DNA of 51,468 nucleotides from JAISGQ01 sp045536305 (GCA_045536305.1 JAZSNH010000058.1:1-51468); one strand, 5' to 3'. Positions 1 through 9,225 are shown, numbered from the stretch's first letter. Numbers and translations: made by a program. Notes: a model not told the origin generated them from the sequence alone.

Positions 1-1
1 T

Positions 2-559
2 GACAGTATAGGAGACAGATTCTATGCATTTCATGTATCAGGCGGTACAACGGAAGCATTGCTTGTAACCAAAAATGAATATGGATTTTCCGCAGAAAAG
101 ATAGCAGGTTCGCTTGATTTAAAGGCAGGACAGGTAATTGACAGAACGGCAAATATGCTCGGACTTCCGTTCCCGGGCGGTATTCATATCGAAAAGCTTG
201 CATTGCAGTGCGGCGAAAAAATAAAATGCAGACCGACGCTAAAGGGTATGGATTGCTGCTTGTCCGGAGTGGAAAACAAGTGCAGAACGCTTTATGAAAA
301 CGGTGCAGATTCAGCGCTTGTTGCACAAACCTGCCTTGAATATGTTCGTGTCTCGCTTGAGGCGATGACAGAAAAGCTGCTTGAAATTGAAAAACTTCCG
401 CTTCTCTTTGCAGGAGGAGTAATGTCAAATTCGATCATAAGAGAGTCATTTACCGAGAAATTCGGAGCATATTTTGCAAGTCCGGAATATTCTACAGATA
501 ATGCTTGCGGAACAGCACTTTTGGCATATAAGGCAGGTGAAAAAGCTTGCAGAGACTGA
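2..559 (+). CDS. TsaD/Kae1-like (peptidase M22 family) protein, C-terminal part
   Basis: The 5' end lies outside the window; the frame is open from base 2. The visible residues begin just before a VSGGTTEALL segment, the nucleotide/metal-binding signature of the TsaD/Kae1 ASKHA fold, and end with a second glycine motif (LLFAGGVMSNSIIR) and an STDNACGTALLAY segment. True TsaD makes the t6A37 tRNA modification together with TsaB and TsaE. The DNACG segment differs from the DNAAM usual in TsaD, and the location directly before xseA suggests the clostridial TsaD-like paralog rather than the housekeeping enzyme, but without the N-terminal metal site this cannot be settled. The last 13 bases overlap xseA, implying translational coupling. 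Confidence 0.75.
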   Translation, partial: DSIGDRFYAFHVSGGTTEALLVTKNEYGFSAEKIAGSLDLKAGQVIDRTANMLGLPFPGGIHIEKLALQCGEKIKCRPTLKGMDCCLSGVENKCRTLYENGADSALVAQTCLEYVRVSLEAMTEKLLEIEKLPLLFAGGVMSNSIIRESFTEKFGAYFASPEYSTDNACGTALLAYKAGEKACRD

Positions 560-1752
560 CCGTGTCGCAGGTTAACGGTTATCTTAAGAATCTGCTTGAC
601 AGCGATGAAACGCTAACAGATATTTCGATTACCGGTGAAATTTCAAATTTTAAGCATCATTCTTCAGGTCACATGTATTTTTCTCTCAAGGATAAGGACT
701 CTGCGATATCGGCTGCAATGTTCCGAGGAAATAACAGATCGCTTAAATTCATGCCTGAAAACGGTATGAATGTCATTGCCCGAGGCAGAGTGTCCGTTTA
801 TCCGACTGCAGGTACATATCAGCTCTATGTCGAACAACTCTTGCCTGATGGCGAAGGTGCTTTGTTTGCTGCGTTTGCTCGCCTTAAGGAAAAGCTTGAA
901 AAGGAAGGCTTGTTTGCACAGGAGAAAAAAAGATCGATTCCCAGATTTCCTGAAAGGGTGGGTGTGATAACCTCTCCTACGGGCGCGGCGGTGCGCGATA
1001 TAATCAGTGTTCTACAAAGGAGATATCCTTGTGCGGAGGTTATATTTGCACCTGTTATGGTTCAGGGTGCAGAGGCTGCTCAGACTATCGCAGATGCTGT
1101 AAATGAAATGAATGCAAAAAAAGCCTGCGATGTTATGATAGTCGGAAGAGGCGGCGGCTCAATAGAAGATCTTTGGTGCTTTAATGACGAGAGGCTTGTT
1201 CGTGCTGTTGCCGATTCGGAGATACCAGTCATAAGTGCTGTAGGTCATGAGACGGATTTTACGCTTTGCGACTTTTCTGCCGATCTTCGTGCGCCTACTC
1301 CTTCGGTCGGCGCAGAATTGGCAGTTCCTGACCGAGATAAGCTGATGGGAATTATCCGCTCTTATTCGGAGTCCATTGGTCACTTAATTACCGATAAGCT
1401 TGAAAGAGCAGACCTTTTGCTTAAAAATATTAAATCACAGCCGTGCATGAAAAGTCCCTACGGTGCTGTAGAGACCTGTTCACAAAAATTAGATATGCTT
1501 GCTGCTGCAATTGAGAATAACTTTGAATCTGTTCTTAAAAAACATCAGGCAAGTTTGTGTGCTGTTTCTGCAAGCATTGAAGCATTAAGTCCGATTGCGG
1601 TTTTAATGAGAGGCTACAGCGTTGCATACAAGAATGATTCAATTATTGATTCGGTTAATATGCTTCGTTCCGGAGACGAAATATTACTTAAATTATATGA
1701 CGGTTCGGCGCAATGCCGTGTCGATAAGATATTGGAGAAAGAAAATGGATAA
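547..1752 (+). CDS. xseA: Exodeoxyribonuclease VII large subunit
   Basis: This is the catalytic subunit of exonuclease VII, which degrades single-stranded DNA from both ends into oligonucleotides and works with several copies of XseB. The 401 residues show an N-terminal OB fold (about 19-100, with GEISNFKHHSSGHMYFSLKD) followed by the exonuclease domain with VGVITSPTGAAVRDI (138-152), GRGGGSIEDLW (200-210) and AVGHETDFTLCDFSADLRAP (231-250). The rest is a helical, coiled-coil-like region ending in a short beta tail. The length is normal to slightly short for the family. The start is TTG and lies inside the end of the preceding gene; no other in-frame start fits the family's N-terminus. The end overlaps xseB by 8 bases. 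Confidence 0.97.
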   Translation: MQRLTVSQVNGYLKNLLDSDETLTDISITGEISNFKHHSSGHMYFSLKDKDSAISAAMFRGNNRSLKFMPENGMNVIARGRVSVYPTAGTYQLYVEQLLPDGEGALFAAFARLKEKLEKEGLFAQEKKRSIPRFPERVGVITSPTGAAVRDIISVLQRRYPCAEVIFAPVMVQGAEAAQTIADAVNEMNAKKACDVMIVGRGGGSIEDLWCFNDERLVRAVADSEIPVISAVGHETDFTLCDFSADLRAPTPSVGAELAVPDRDKLMGIIRSYSESIGHLITDKLERADLLLKNIKSQPCMKSPYGAVETCSQKLDMLAAAIENNFESVLKKHQASLCAVSASIEALSPIAVLMRGYSVAYKNDSIIDSVNMLRSGDEILLKLYDGSAQCRVDKILEKENG

Positions 1753-1948
1753 GATAACATTTGAGGAAGCAATAAAAAGACTTGAGGAAATATCTGCTCA
1801 GCTCAATGACGGAGCTGCACTGGAAAAGTCTGTAGAGCTGTACGAAGAGGCAACGGGATTGATAGCTTTTTGTACTTCTGCACTTAATAATGCCAGAATG
1901 AAGATTACAAATCTTACTCAGGCAGGGGAGGATTCCTATAATGACTGA
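1745..1948 (+). CDS. xseB: Exodeoxyribonuclease VII small subunit
   Basis: This 67-residue all-helical protein is the accessory subunit that binds the coiled-coil region of XseA. The family signature is present: ITFEEAIKRLEEISAQLNDG at residues 4-23, followed by ALEKSVELYEEATGLIAFC. The ATG at 1745 is chosen because it gives the normal family length and overlaps the xseA stop, the usual coupled arrangement. The frame stays open upstream but that part is only xseA read in another frame. The gene overlaps ispA by 8 bases at its 3' end. Confidence 0.95.
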   Translation: MDKITFEEAIKRLEEISAQLNDGAALEKSVELYEEATGLIAFCTSALNNARMKITNLTQAGEDSYND

Positions 1949-2810
1949 TTACAGAAGAGCATACCTCGAAAAAATCGAAGGCTTTCTTGAAAAATCATTA
2001 TCAGACCTTGATGTGCCCGATTCGTTGGTTGGTGCAATGCGATACAGCTTGCTTAATGCAGGCAAAAGAGTGCGCCCTGTACTGACACTCGAATTTGCAA
2101 GATTATGCTCAGGGGAATTTGAATCTGCTGTTTCTGCAGCATGTGCAGTTGAATGTATTCACACCTACTCTTTGATACATGACGATCTTCCGTGTATGGA
2201 TAATGATGATTTCAGAAGAGGAAAACCATCCTGTCATAAAGCTTTTGATGAGGCAACAGCATTGCTTGCAGGCGATGCGCTTCTTACAATGGCGTTCGAG
2301 CTTATTGCAGATGCGAAGGACATTGAACCGCAAAACAAAGCTTCTGCAATTGCTGTTCTGGCTAAAAACAGCGGAATGCGCGGCATGATCGGAGGTCAGG
2401 TAATAGATATTGAATCAGAGGGAAGAGAGCCTGACCTTGATAATATGATCAAAATGTTCAAGGGTAAGACCTGTGCTCTGATTCAGGCGGCATGTTCAAT
2501 TGGATGCATTGTGTCAAACGGCACAAAGGAACAGATCGCAGCGGCAGACGAATACGGCTATGAGCTTGGAATGGCATTTCAGATTATTGACGATGTGCTT
2601 GATACGATCGGCGATTTTGAAAAAGTCGGTAAACCTATCGGAAGCGATGCAGAAAAGCAAAAAGCAAACAGTGTTTCTTTACTGGGTATCGAGGAAGCTG
2701 TACAGCTTGCAAAGGTACACACCGAACGAGCATGCAAAAGCCTAAGCTGCTTTGAAAATGCAGATTTTCTAATTAAATTTGCAAAGGATCTTGAAAACAG
2801 AATTGCATAA
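1941..2810 (+). CDS. ispA: Polyprenyl (farnesyl/geranyl) diphosphate synthase
   Basis: The enzyme condenses dimethylallyl or allylic diphosphates with isopentenyl diphosphate, most likely giving farnesyl diphosphate for undecaprenyl and quinone side chains. The 289 residues show the first aspartate-rich motif DDLPCMDNDD (81-90, the long DDx4D bacterial form), GKRVRPVLTLE near residue 41, and the second motif DDVLD (217-221). The position between xseB and dxs is conserved in Firmicutes and links it to the methylerythritol phosphate pathway. Product chain length cannot be read with certainty from sequence alone. The start overlaps xseB, and the sequence before it (GCAGGGGAGGATTCC) provides a good ribosome-binding site. 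Confidence 0.94.
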   Translation: MTDYRRAYLEKIEGFLEKSLSDLDVPDSLVGAMRYSLLNAGKRVRPVLTLEFARLCSGEFESAVSAACAVECIHTYSLIHDDLPCMDNDDFRRGKPSCHKAFDEATALLAGDALLTMAFELIADAKDIEPQNKASAIAVLAKNSGMRGMIGGQVIDIESEGREPDLDNMIKMFKGKTCALIQAACSIGCIVSNGTKEQIAAADEYGYELGMAFQIIDDVLDTIGDFEKVGKPIGSDAEKQKANSVSLLGIEEAVQLAKVHTERACKSLSCFENADFLIKFAKDLENRIA

Positions 2811-2827
2811 ATGAAAAGAGATTGCGT

Positions 2828-4681
2828 ATGTCTTATGAATTTCTTGACAGCATAAATTCACCGGATGATCTTAAAAAAATAAATAGCAAGGATTTAAATA
2901 TACTGTGTTCGGAAATAAGAGATTTTCTTATTCAAACGGTTTCTCACACAGGCGGTCATCTTGCGTCAAATCTTGGTGTTGTTGAATTGACCGTTGCTTT
3001 GCATCGTGTATTTGATTCTCCTAAGGATCAGTTTGTTTTTGATGTAGGCCATCAGTGCTACACACATAAGCTTTTTACGGGTCGTCGTGAAAGATTTGAT
3101 ACACTGCGTACAGAGGATGGGATAGCAGGCTTTCCAAGACCTAATGAGAGCATTCACGATCCTATGATTTCAGGGCACAGCAGTACGTCAATATCTGCCG
3201 CACTGGGTTTGGCTGAGGCCAAAAAGCTTTCGGGTGATGACGGTTATGTTGTTGCGATAATCGGTGACGGTGCCCTTACAGGCGGTCTTGCGTACGAAGG
3301 GCTTAATAATGCCGGTCGAAGCAAAAGTAGACTTATTATTATTCTTAACGACAACAGAATGTCAATAAACAAGAATGTCGGAGCTGTGGCGAGACATCTT
3401 GCTGTGCTGAGAACGAAAAAAGGATATTTTAAATTTAAATCGGGCGCGGCAAAGGTTTTTGGTGCAATCCCATTTGTGGGTAAAAAAATAAAAAAGGTTT
3501 TGCTGTCTTCGCGAAAAGCTATAAAAAATACACTTTATAAAAGCTCACTTTTTGAGGATATGGGATTTTCTTATATGGGACCTGTTGATGGACATAACGA
3601 GTCCCTTCTGGAGCAGGTTCTGGACACGGCAAAAACTCTTGAAAGACCTGTTTTAATCCACATTTGTACACTCAAAGGAAAAGGATACAGCTATGCTGAG
3701 AAAAAGCCACGTAAATTTCATGGCATCTCTGCATTTGATCCTGATTCGGGAGAGCCTATGTTCAGTGCACCGACATATTCATCGGTTTTTGGCAGAGCAT
3801 TGTGTGATCTTGCCGCGAAAGACGAAAAAATATGTGCTGTTACCGCAGCAATGAAATCAGGAACAGGACTCGATGAATTTGCCGAAAAATTCCGTCATAG
3901 ATTTTATGATGTCGGCATTGCAGAAGCACATGCGGTTACTTTTTCCGCGGGACTTGCAGCGAATGGTATGAAACCGTTTTTTGCGGTATACTCAAGCTTT
4001 CTTCAGCGAGCATACGATCAGCTGATACATGATGTGGCAATCGGTAATGAAAATGTTACATTGCTGATCGACAGATCGGGTATCGTCGGTGATGACGGTG
4101 AAACACACAATGGAGTATTTGACGCGGCAATGCTTTTGCCTATTCCAAATTTTAAGGTTTATTCACCTTCATATTTTTCCGAAACGGAATATTGTCTGAA
4201 AAAATGCGCCGATTATGTCGGACCCTGTGCCATAAGAATACCAAGGGGTACGGAAACGCTTAAGCCTGACGATATTAAACTATCAAATGAAGATTATACT
4301 TTTGTTGAGAAAAACAGCAAAACACTTGCGGTATCCTATGGAAGACTTATCGGTTCGGTATTTTCCGCACAGGAAAAGCTTAAATCCGACGGGGTTGATA
4401 TCTCGGTATTGAAGCTGCTGTTAATAAATAATATTGCCGATGAATGCATTAAAAAGGCAATGGAATACGACAATATAATATTCTTTGAAGAGGGAATGAA
4501 ACATGGAGGAGTAGGAGAACATTTTGGATCTATGCTGCTTGAAAAAGGATATAAAGGTAAATTTATTCACAAGGCAATAGATGGCAAATTCGTTTCTCAT
4601 GCAGCTGTTTCATCTGCTCTTGCAGGATTGGAGCTTGACACAAAATCAATCACAGATATTCTCCGAGAGGTAAATAAATGA
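2828..4681 (+). CDS. dxs: 1-Deoxy-D-xylulose-5-phosphate synthase
   Basis: This thiamine-diphosphate enzyme joins pyruvate and glyceraldehyde 3-phosphate to form DXP, the first step of the methylerythritol phosphate route to isoprenoids. The 617 residues show GGHLASNLGVVELT (42-55), DVGHQCY (72-78), the ThDP/metal motif GDGALTGG (146-153), and the transketolase pyrimidine-binding domain with GIAEAHAVTFSAGLA around residue 360, then the C-terminal transketolase domain. The ATG at 2828 is preferred over an in-frame TTG at 2822 because it matches the family N-terminus and stands behind AAAAGAG. The stop overlaps the next gene's start by four bases. Its neighbour ispA supplies the downstream condensation step. 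Confidence 0.97.
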   Translation: MSYEFLDSINSPDDLKKINSKDLNILCSEIRDFLIQTVSHTGGHLASNLGVVELTVALHRVFDSPKDQFVFDVGHQCYTHKLFTGRRERFDTLRTEDGIAGFPRPNESIHDPMISGHSSTSISAALGLAEAKKLSGDDGYVVAIIGDGALTGGLAYEGLNNAGRSKSRLIIILNDNRMSINKNVGAVARHLAVLRTKKGYFKFKSGAAKVFGAIPFVGKKIKKVLLSSRKAIKNTLYKSSLFEDMGFSYMGPVDGHNESLLEQVLDTAKTLERPVLIHICTLKGKGYSYAEKKPRKFHGISAFDPDSGEPMFSAPTYSSVFGRALCDLAAKDEKICAVTAAMKSGTGLDEFAEKFRHRFYDVGIAEAHAVTFSAGLAANGMKPFFAVYSSFLQRAYDQLIHDVAIGNENVTLLIDRSGIVGDDGETHNGVFDAAMLLPIPNFKVYSPSYFSETEYCLKKCADYVGPCAIRIPRGTETLKPDDIKLSNEDYTFVEKNSKTLAVSYGRLIGSVFSAQEKLKSDGVDISVLKLLLINNIADECIKKAMEYDNIIFFEEGMKHGGVGEHFGSMLLEKGYKGKFIHKAIDGKFVSHAAVSSALAGLELDTKSITDILREVNK

Positions 4682-5493
4682 AAGAAAAATTAAGATTGGA
4701 CACAGAGATGGTTTCGCGGGGCCTTGCACAAAGCAGAGAGCGAGCCAAAGCTTTGATAATGTCGGGTATTGTATATGTAAACAACCAGAAAGCATTAAAA
4801 GCAGGCGAAGAAATAAAGGAAGAGGATAATATAGAGGTTCGCGGTGAAACGCTAAAGTATGTTAGCAGAGGCGGCTTGAAGCTTGAAAAAGCAATTCGGG
4901 AGTTTAAAATTGATTTAAACGGAAAGATTTGCATGGATGTTGGAGCATCAACAGGCGGATTTACCGACTGTATGCTCCAGAATGGTGCTGTGAAAGTATA
5001 TTCGGTGGATGTAGGATACGGTCAGCTTGCGTGGAAATTGCGTCAGGACGAGAAGGTCGTTAATCTTGAAAGAACAAACATCAGATATGTTACAAATGAA
5101 CAGGTTCCCGATATGATAGATTTTTCAAGTGTCGATGTATCCTTTATCTCACTGACACTCGTTCTTCCTGTTATCAGAACTCTTCTTTCGGACAACGGCA
5201 GGGTAATGTGCTTGATTAAACCTCAATTTGAGGCAGGAAAGGGCAAAGTGGGGAAGAAGGGTGTTGTACGCGAGCCTGAGATACATTATGAGGTTATTGA
5301 CAAAATACTGACGTTTATGTATGAAAACGGATTTAATGTTATTGACCTTGACTTTTCTCCGATCAGGGGCCCTGAGGGCAATATCGAATATCTTGTTTAT
5401 GCGGCAAAATGTGAGAATCCTGAAAAATATTCAGATGAAGCTATCCATAAAGTTGTCAGCGAGTCACATCTTACGCTGACTTCAGAAAAGTAA
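4678..5493 (+). CDS. tlyA: TlyA family rRNA (cytidine-2'-O)-methyltransferase
   Basis: The protein has an N-terminal S4 RNA-binding domain (residues 1-62, including SREDARKAL-like SRERAKALIMSGIVYVNN) joined to an FtsJ-like SAM methyltransferase domain with motif I DVGASTGGFT at 87-96 and SVDVSFISLTL near 151. Family members methylate 2'-hydroxyls of cytidines in 23S (and in some species 16S) rRNA; some were first described as haemolysins, which is not a safe inference. At 271 residues the length is typical. The ATG overlaps the dxs stop (ATGA-type coupling). Its position between dxs and nadK is the standard Firmicute order. Confidence 0.93.
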   Translation: MKEKLRLDTEMVSRGLAQSRERAKALIMSGIVYVNNQKALKAGEEIKEEDNIEVRGETLKYVSRGGLKLEKAIREFKIDLNGKICMDVGASTGGFTDCMLQNGAVKVYSVDVGYGQLAWKLRQDEKVVNLERTNIRYVTNEQVPDMIDFSSVDVSFISLTLVLPVIRTLLSDNGRVMCLIKPQFEAGKGKVGKKGVVREPEIHYEVIDKILTFMYENGFNVIDLDFSPIRGPEGNIEYLVYAAKCENPEKYSDEAIHKVVSESHLTLTSEK

Positions 5494-5504
5494 GTGATAT
5501 TGTG

Positions 5505-6347
5505 ATGAAAGTACTTATTATCCCAAACTACGATAAAATTGATGCGCTCAAATGTACAAACCAAATAAAAGAAAAGCTTTGTGAATTAGGCTCAAAGGTG
5601 GATATTATCGAGCATGAGCAGGGTTATTCAAAGGTTTTTTCGCAATCGGATCTGGAGCGTATATCAAAATGTGATATTGTTATTTCCGTAGGCGGTGACG
5701 GTACCATCCTCAGGTCTGCCAAAGCTGCGGCATTGTATGACAAACCTGTTCTCGGCATCAATGCAGGAAGACTTGGGTTTATGTCAGGTCTTGAAAAGCA
5801 TGAATTAAACTCACTGTCTGCGTTGACGGATTGTACATATAAAACAGAAAATCGAATGATGCTCGATGTATCAATATACGATGCCGAGGATAACAGACTT
5901 TGTACCATGCAGGCGCTCAACGATGCTGTAATTTCACGCGGTGCACAGTCGAGAATATTGGATCTTGTCATTGGGTTCAACAATAATACGACGATAGATT
6001 TTCGCGCTGACGGTATTATTTTTTCAACGCCTACAGGCTCTACCGCATACTCCTTCTCAGCGGGAGGACCTGTTATCGATCCGCTTATAAACTGTATTCA
6101 ATTAACTCCGATTTGCTCTCATTCACTGCTTTCAAGACCGATGATTTTTTCTAAAAATTCTGTTTTGAGAGCAAAAGCAGCCGAATCTGCGGAGGCTGAC
6201 ATATATCTGACTGTTGACGGAGAAGAGGCTGTTAGGATCGTTAAGAACGGTTACGTTGAAATTCGCCGTTCAAATAGCTATGCAAAGCTTATACGTATAA
6301 AAGATGATTGCTTTTATGATGTTTTAAAGACAAAATTTAAGGATTGA
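5505..6347 (+). CDS. nadK: NAD kinase
   Basis: The enzyme phosphorylates NAD to NADP using ATP or polyphosphate. The 280 residues show the diagnostic GGDGT at 63-67 in VISVGGDGTILR, followed by the INAGRLGFMSGLE segment, the NDAVISRG loop and the FRADGIIFSTPTGSTAYSFSAGGP core that binds NAD. The ATG at 5505 is taken; a GTG immediately before it (5502) would add one residue. The gene follows tlyA by 11 bases and precedes argR by 7, in one transcription unit. Confidence 0.96.
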   Translation: MKVLIIPNYDKIDALKCTNQIKEKLCELGSKVDIIEHEQGYSKVFSQSDLERISKCDIVISVGGDGTILRSAKAAALYDKPVLGINAGRLGFMSGLEKHELNSLSALTDCTYKTENRMMLDVSIYDAEDNRLCTMQALNDAVISRGAQSRILDLVIGFNNNTTIDFRADGIIFSTPTGSTAYSFSAGGPVIDPLINCIQLTPICSHSLLSRPMIFSKNSVLRAKAAESAEADIYLTVDGEEAVRIVKNGYVEIRRSNSYAKLIRIKDDCFYDVLKTKFKD

Positions 6348-6354
6348 GGATCAG

Positions 6355-6807
6355 ATGAAAACAAAAAGACAGCTTAAAATAGTTGAGTTTGTAAAAAATA
6401 AAAATGTAGAAACTCAGGAAGATCTGCTTAACATGCTCAGAGCAGAGGGATTTGTTGTCACACAAGCCACTATCTCAAGGGATATTAAAGAGCTTCGACT
6501 TGTAAAAAGTCTCGGCTCCGACGGAAAATATAAGTATGTCGTTGCAGAACAGAAAGCACTGGATATGCCTTCACGTCTTCTTCCGATATTCAATGAAGCG
6601 GTTGTTTCAATCGACAGTGCAATGAATATCGTCTGTCTGCATTGCCATACAGGAATGGCTCAGGCAGTTTGTGCATCAATGGATTCGATGCATTTTGAAA
6701 ATGTTGTAGGTACGCTTGCAGGTGATGATACGATATTTGTTTTATGCCGCAGTATCGACGATGCTTCGATTCTCGTATCAGAGCTAAATAAATTGTTCGG
6801 AAGGTGA
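6355..6807 (+). CDS. argR: Arginine repressor
   Basis: This 150-residue regulator has an N-terminal winged helix (RQLKIVEFVKNKNVETQEDL, then VTQATISRDIKELRLVK as the recognition region) and a C-terminal arginine-binding and hexamer-forming domain ending in AGDDTIFVLCRS. In this family arginine binding triggers repression of biosynthesis genes or activation of catabolism. No arginine metabolism genes are present here; the argR-recN pairing is a conserved Firmicute arrangement. The ATG follows GGATCAG at a short distance. No ARG box was identified nearby. Confidence 0.95.
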   Translation: MKTKRQLKIVEFVKNKNVETQEDLLNMLRAEGFVVTQATISRDIKELRLVKSLGSDGKYKYVVAEQKALDMPSRLLPIFNEAVVSIDSAMNIVCLHCHTGMAQAVCASMDSMHFENVVGTLAGDDTIFVLCRSIDDASILVSELNKLFGR

Positions 6808-6811
6808 GCAG

Positions 6812-8470
6812 ATGCTTAGTCGGTTATATATCGAAAACATAGCTGTTATTGAGCTGGTGGACTGTGAGCTGACCGATGGATTTAATGTTCTGACCGGTGA
6901 GACCGGTGCAGGTAAATCGATAATTATTGATTCCATAAATGCCGTATTGGGCGGAAGAACGAGCCGAGATCTTATAAGAACGGGTACTGACAAAGCGTTT
7001 GTCAGTGCTCGGTTTGACAATATCGGAGCGTTTGCGGCAAAAACAGCAATGGATCATGGCATTGAAACAGAAGATGGTTCGCTGCTTCTTTCAAGAGAGA
7101 TTCGTGAGGACGGAAAAAATCAGTGCAGGATCAACGGTCGTCCCGTAACTGTTGCTGTACTTAAGGAGATTGGAAAATATCTTATAAACATTCACGGACA
7201 GCATGAAACTACCGCGCTGCTGAATCCGGAAACACATATTTTGTATATCGATGCACTTGCCGAAAATACACTGCTGCTTGAAAACTATAAAGAAATATAT
7301 AATGAATATAAACGTATTCGTTCCGAAATTGTAAAGCTTGAAACTGATGAAAAGGATAAACAAAACCGTGCTGATATGCTGCGTTACAGAATAGAGGAAC
7401 TGACTAACGCTGAACTGAAAGACGGAGAGGCTGCAGAGCTTACAGAAAAACGAAGTGTATACAGAAATTTTGAAAATATAAGAAAGTCACTCATCGCCGC
7501 ACTTGGAGCACTGCGCGGTGATGAGGATTCAAGCGGGGCATGTGAAGCGGTGAATTTTGCGTATGAGGAGACTGTTTCTGTAAATTCTATTTTTCCGCAG
7601 GTGCGAAGCCTTTCGGAAAGACTTCGGGAAGTAAGCTATGAAATCGAAGATGTGGCAGATACCCTGCGAGCAGAGCTTTCTTCTCTTGAATATGATCCGG
7701 AGGAACTTGAGTTTATAGAAAATCGTCTTTCTGTTCTTGAAAAAATCATAAAACGATATGGCTCTGAAAAAGAGGCAATTGATTACCTTGAGGAAGCGGT
7801 AAAAGAGCTTGATATGATCGATAACTGTGAGCTCATTCGCAAAGAGCTGGAAGAAAAACGTATCAATACACTCAAAAGACTTGAAAAAGCAGCCGAGCTT
7901 ATAACAAAATCACGTATTTCTGCGGCGGAAGCATTCACAAGAAAGGTTGAGGCAGAGCTGACTTATCTTGATATGCCGTCAGTGAAGCTTTCCTTTAATG
8001 CCGTTCGAACAAATCTGACCGAAAACGGCTGTGACAGTATTGAATTTCTGATTTGTACAAATGTCGGTGAAATGCCGAAGCCTTTGGCAAAAATTGCTTC
8101 AGGCGGTGAGCTTAGCAGAATTATGCTTGCATTTAAAAATGTTCTTGCCGATAAAGATGATGTTGATACACTGATATTTGATGAAATAGATACAGGTATA
8201 AGCGGTAAAGCGGCACAAAAAGTTGCATTAAAGCTTCGCGAGGTATCTTCAGAAAGACAGATTATCTGTGTTACTCATCTTGCACAGATAGCAGCAAGAG
8301 CAAATTGTCATCTGTATATTAGCAAAAATGTGGAAAACGGAAAAACCTCAACAAAGGTTACAAAGTTAGATTACAATGAACGCGAGCGAGAGATCGCACG
8401 TATTATCAGCGGTGACAGTATAACAGATGCTGTTCTTGAAACTGCCGCACAAATGCTTTCAAATAAGTAA
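6812..8470 (+). CDS. recN: DNA repair protein RecN
   Basis: RecN is an SMC-like ATPase acting early in double-strand break repair. The 552 residues show an N-terminal half ATPase with Walker A GETGAGKS at 29-36 and the LINIHGQHE Q-loop region, a long central coiled coil (roughly 150-360), then the ABC signature SGGELSRIMLAFKNVL and Walker B TLIFDEIDTGISG near residue 450, and the His-switch segment ICVTHLAQIAA. Length is normal. The gene starts 4 bases after argR. Its stop is followed at once by the hairpin that covers the cwlD ribosome-binding site. Confidence 0.97.
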   Translation: MLSRLYIENIAVIELVDCELTDGFNVLTGETGAGKSIIIDSINAVLGGRTSRDLIRTGTDKAFVSARFDNIGAFAAKTAMDHGIETEDGSLLLSREIREDGKNQCRINGRPVTVAVLKEIGKYLINIHGQHETTALLNPETHILYIDALAENTLLLENYKEIYNEYKRIRSEIVKLETDEKDKQNRADMLRYRIEELTNAELKDGEAAELTEKRSVYRNFENIRKSLIAALGALRGDEDSSGACEAVNFAYEETVSVNSIFPQVRSLSERLREVSYEIEDVADTLRAELSSLEYDPEELEFIENRLSVLEKIIKRYGSEKEAIDYLEEAVKELDMIDNCELIRKELEEKRINTLKRLEKAAELITKSRISAAEAFTRKVEAELTYLDMPSVKLSFNAVRTNLTENGCDSIEFLICTNVGEMPKPLAKIASGGELSRIMLAFKNVLADKDDVDTLIFDEIDTGISGKAAQKVALKLREVSSERQIICVTHLAQIAARANCHLYISKNVENGKTSTKVTKLDYNEREREIARIISGDSITDAVLETAAQMLSNK

Positions 8471-8476
8471 TAAAAA

Positions 8477-8511
8477 TTATCCCTTCGCTATAAAATGTAG
8501 CGGAGGGATAA
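8477..8511 (+). promoter_or_regulatory. RNA hairpin enclosing the cwlD ribosome-binding site
   Basis: The left arm 8477-8490 (TTATCCCTTCGCTA) and right arm 8498-8511 (TAGCGGAGGGATAA) form a 14-bp stem with one G-U pair and a 7-nt loop. The right arm holds the whole GGAGGG Shine-Dalgarno, and the ATG lies one base beyond it. No U-run follows, so this is not a normal intrinsic terminator. A nearly identical element sits before spoIIP (36804-36847). Translational control is inferred; the pairing is read directly. Confidence 0.7.
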
Positions 8512-8512
8512 T

Positions 8513-9223
8513 ATGAAAAGAACAATTATCGCAGCCGCAGCGGCGGTTTTGCTGCTGCTTTCGGCACTGATTATGGTATTTACGGCATCAGAAAGAAATA
8601 ATTATACAGAAAGCATGGGCAGAATGCAAATAAAGCCTGTAATCATTATTGATCCGGGACATGGGGGGATCGATGGCGGTGCTGTAGGTGCTTCGGGTAC
8701 GGTTGAAAAAGATATAAACCTTCAAATAGCCCTTAAATTAAAAAGCAAGCTGACTGTTTTGGGATATAAAGTCATTATGACAAGAGAAACCGATATTTCA
8801 ATTCACGATGCTGATGCATCTACAGTAAGGCAGAAAAAAGCAAGTGATTTAAAAAACAGATTGAATTTTACGAAAATTTATCCCGATTCTTTGCTTATAA
8901 GCATACACCAGAACATAATAGATATTCCGTCTGTGCGCGGAGCGCAGGTTTTTTATTCACCGAATAATGAATCGAGCAAGGTTCTTGCAGAAAAGCTTCA
9001 GGATATGCTTAATTCCGAGATGCCCTCGGGTAAGCCGCGAACGATATCAAAGGCAGGCAGCAATCTTTATTTGTTTTACAATGCTCAAAACACCGCTGTA
9101 CTGATAGAATGCGGTTTTCTTTCAAATAAGGAAGAGGAAGAGCTGCTTTGCTCGGAGGAATATCAGAATGCATTGGCAATAACGATTTGTAAAGGGATTT
9201 TATCATACCTTAAGGATGTGTAA
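8513..9223 (+). CDS. cwlD: N-acetylmuramoyl-L-alanine amidase, CwlD-like
   Basis: The protein has a membrane-spanning or signal segment at residues 5-24 and then an Amidase_3 domain. The zinc ligands are visible: H50 in IIDPGHGGIDGG, E65 in VEKDINL, and H132 in SIHQN; the catalytic glutamate is E199 in LIECGFLSN. CwlD of Bacillus cleaves peptide stems so that muramic delta-lactam can form in the spore cortex, which is needed for germination. The 236-residue length fits CwlD better than the larger multidomain amidases. Other sporulation genes in the window support that role, but a general autolysin function is not excluded. The ribosome-binding site is buried in a hairpin. Confidence 0.82.
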   Translation: MKRTIIAAAAAVLLLLSALIMVFTASERNNYTESMGRMQIKPVIIIDPGHGGIDGGAVGASGTVEKDINLQIALKLKSKLTVLGYKVIMTRETDISIHDADASTVRQKKASDLKNRLNFTKIYPDSLLISIHQNIIDIPSVRGAQVFYSPNNESSKVLAEKLQDMLNSEMPSGKPRTISKAGSNLYLFYNAQNTAVLIECGFLSNKEEEELLCSEEYQNALAITICKGILSYLKDV

Positions 9224-9225
9224 TC

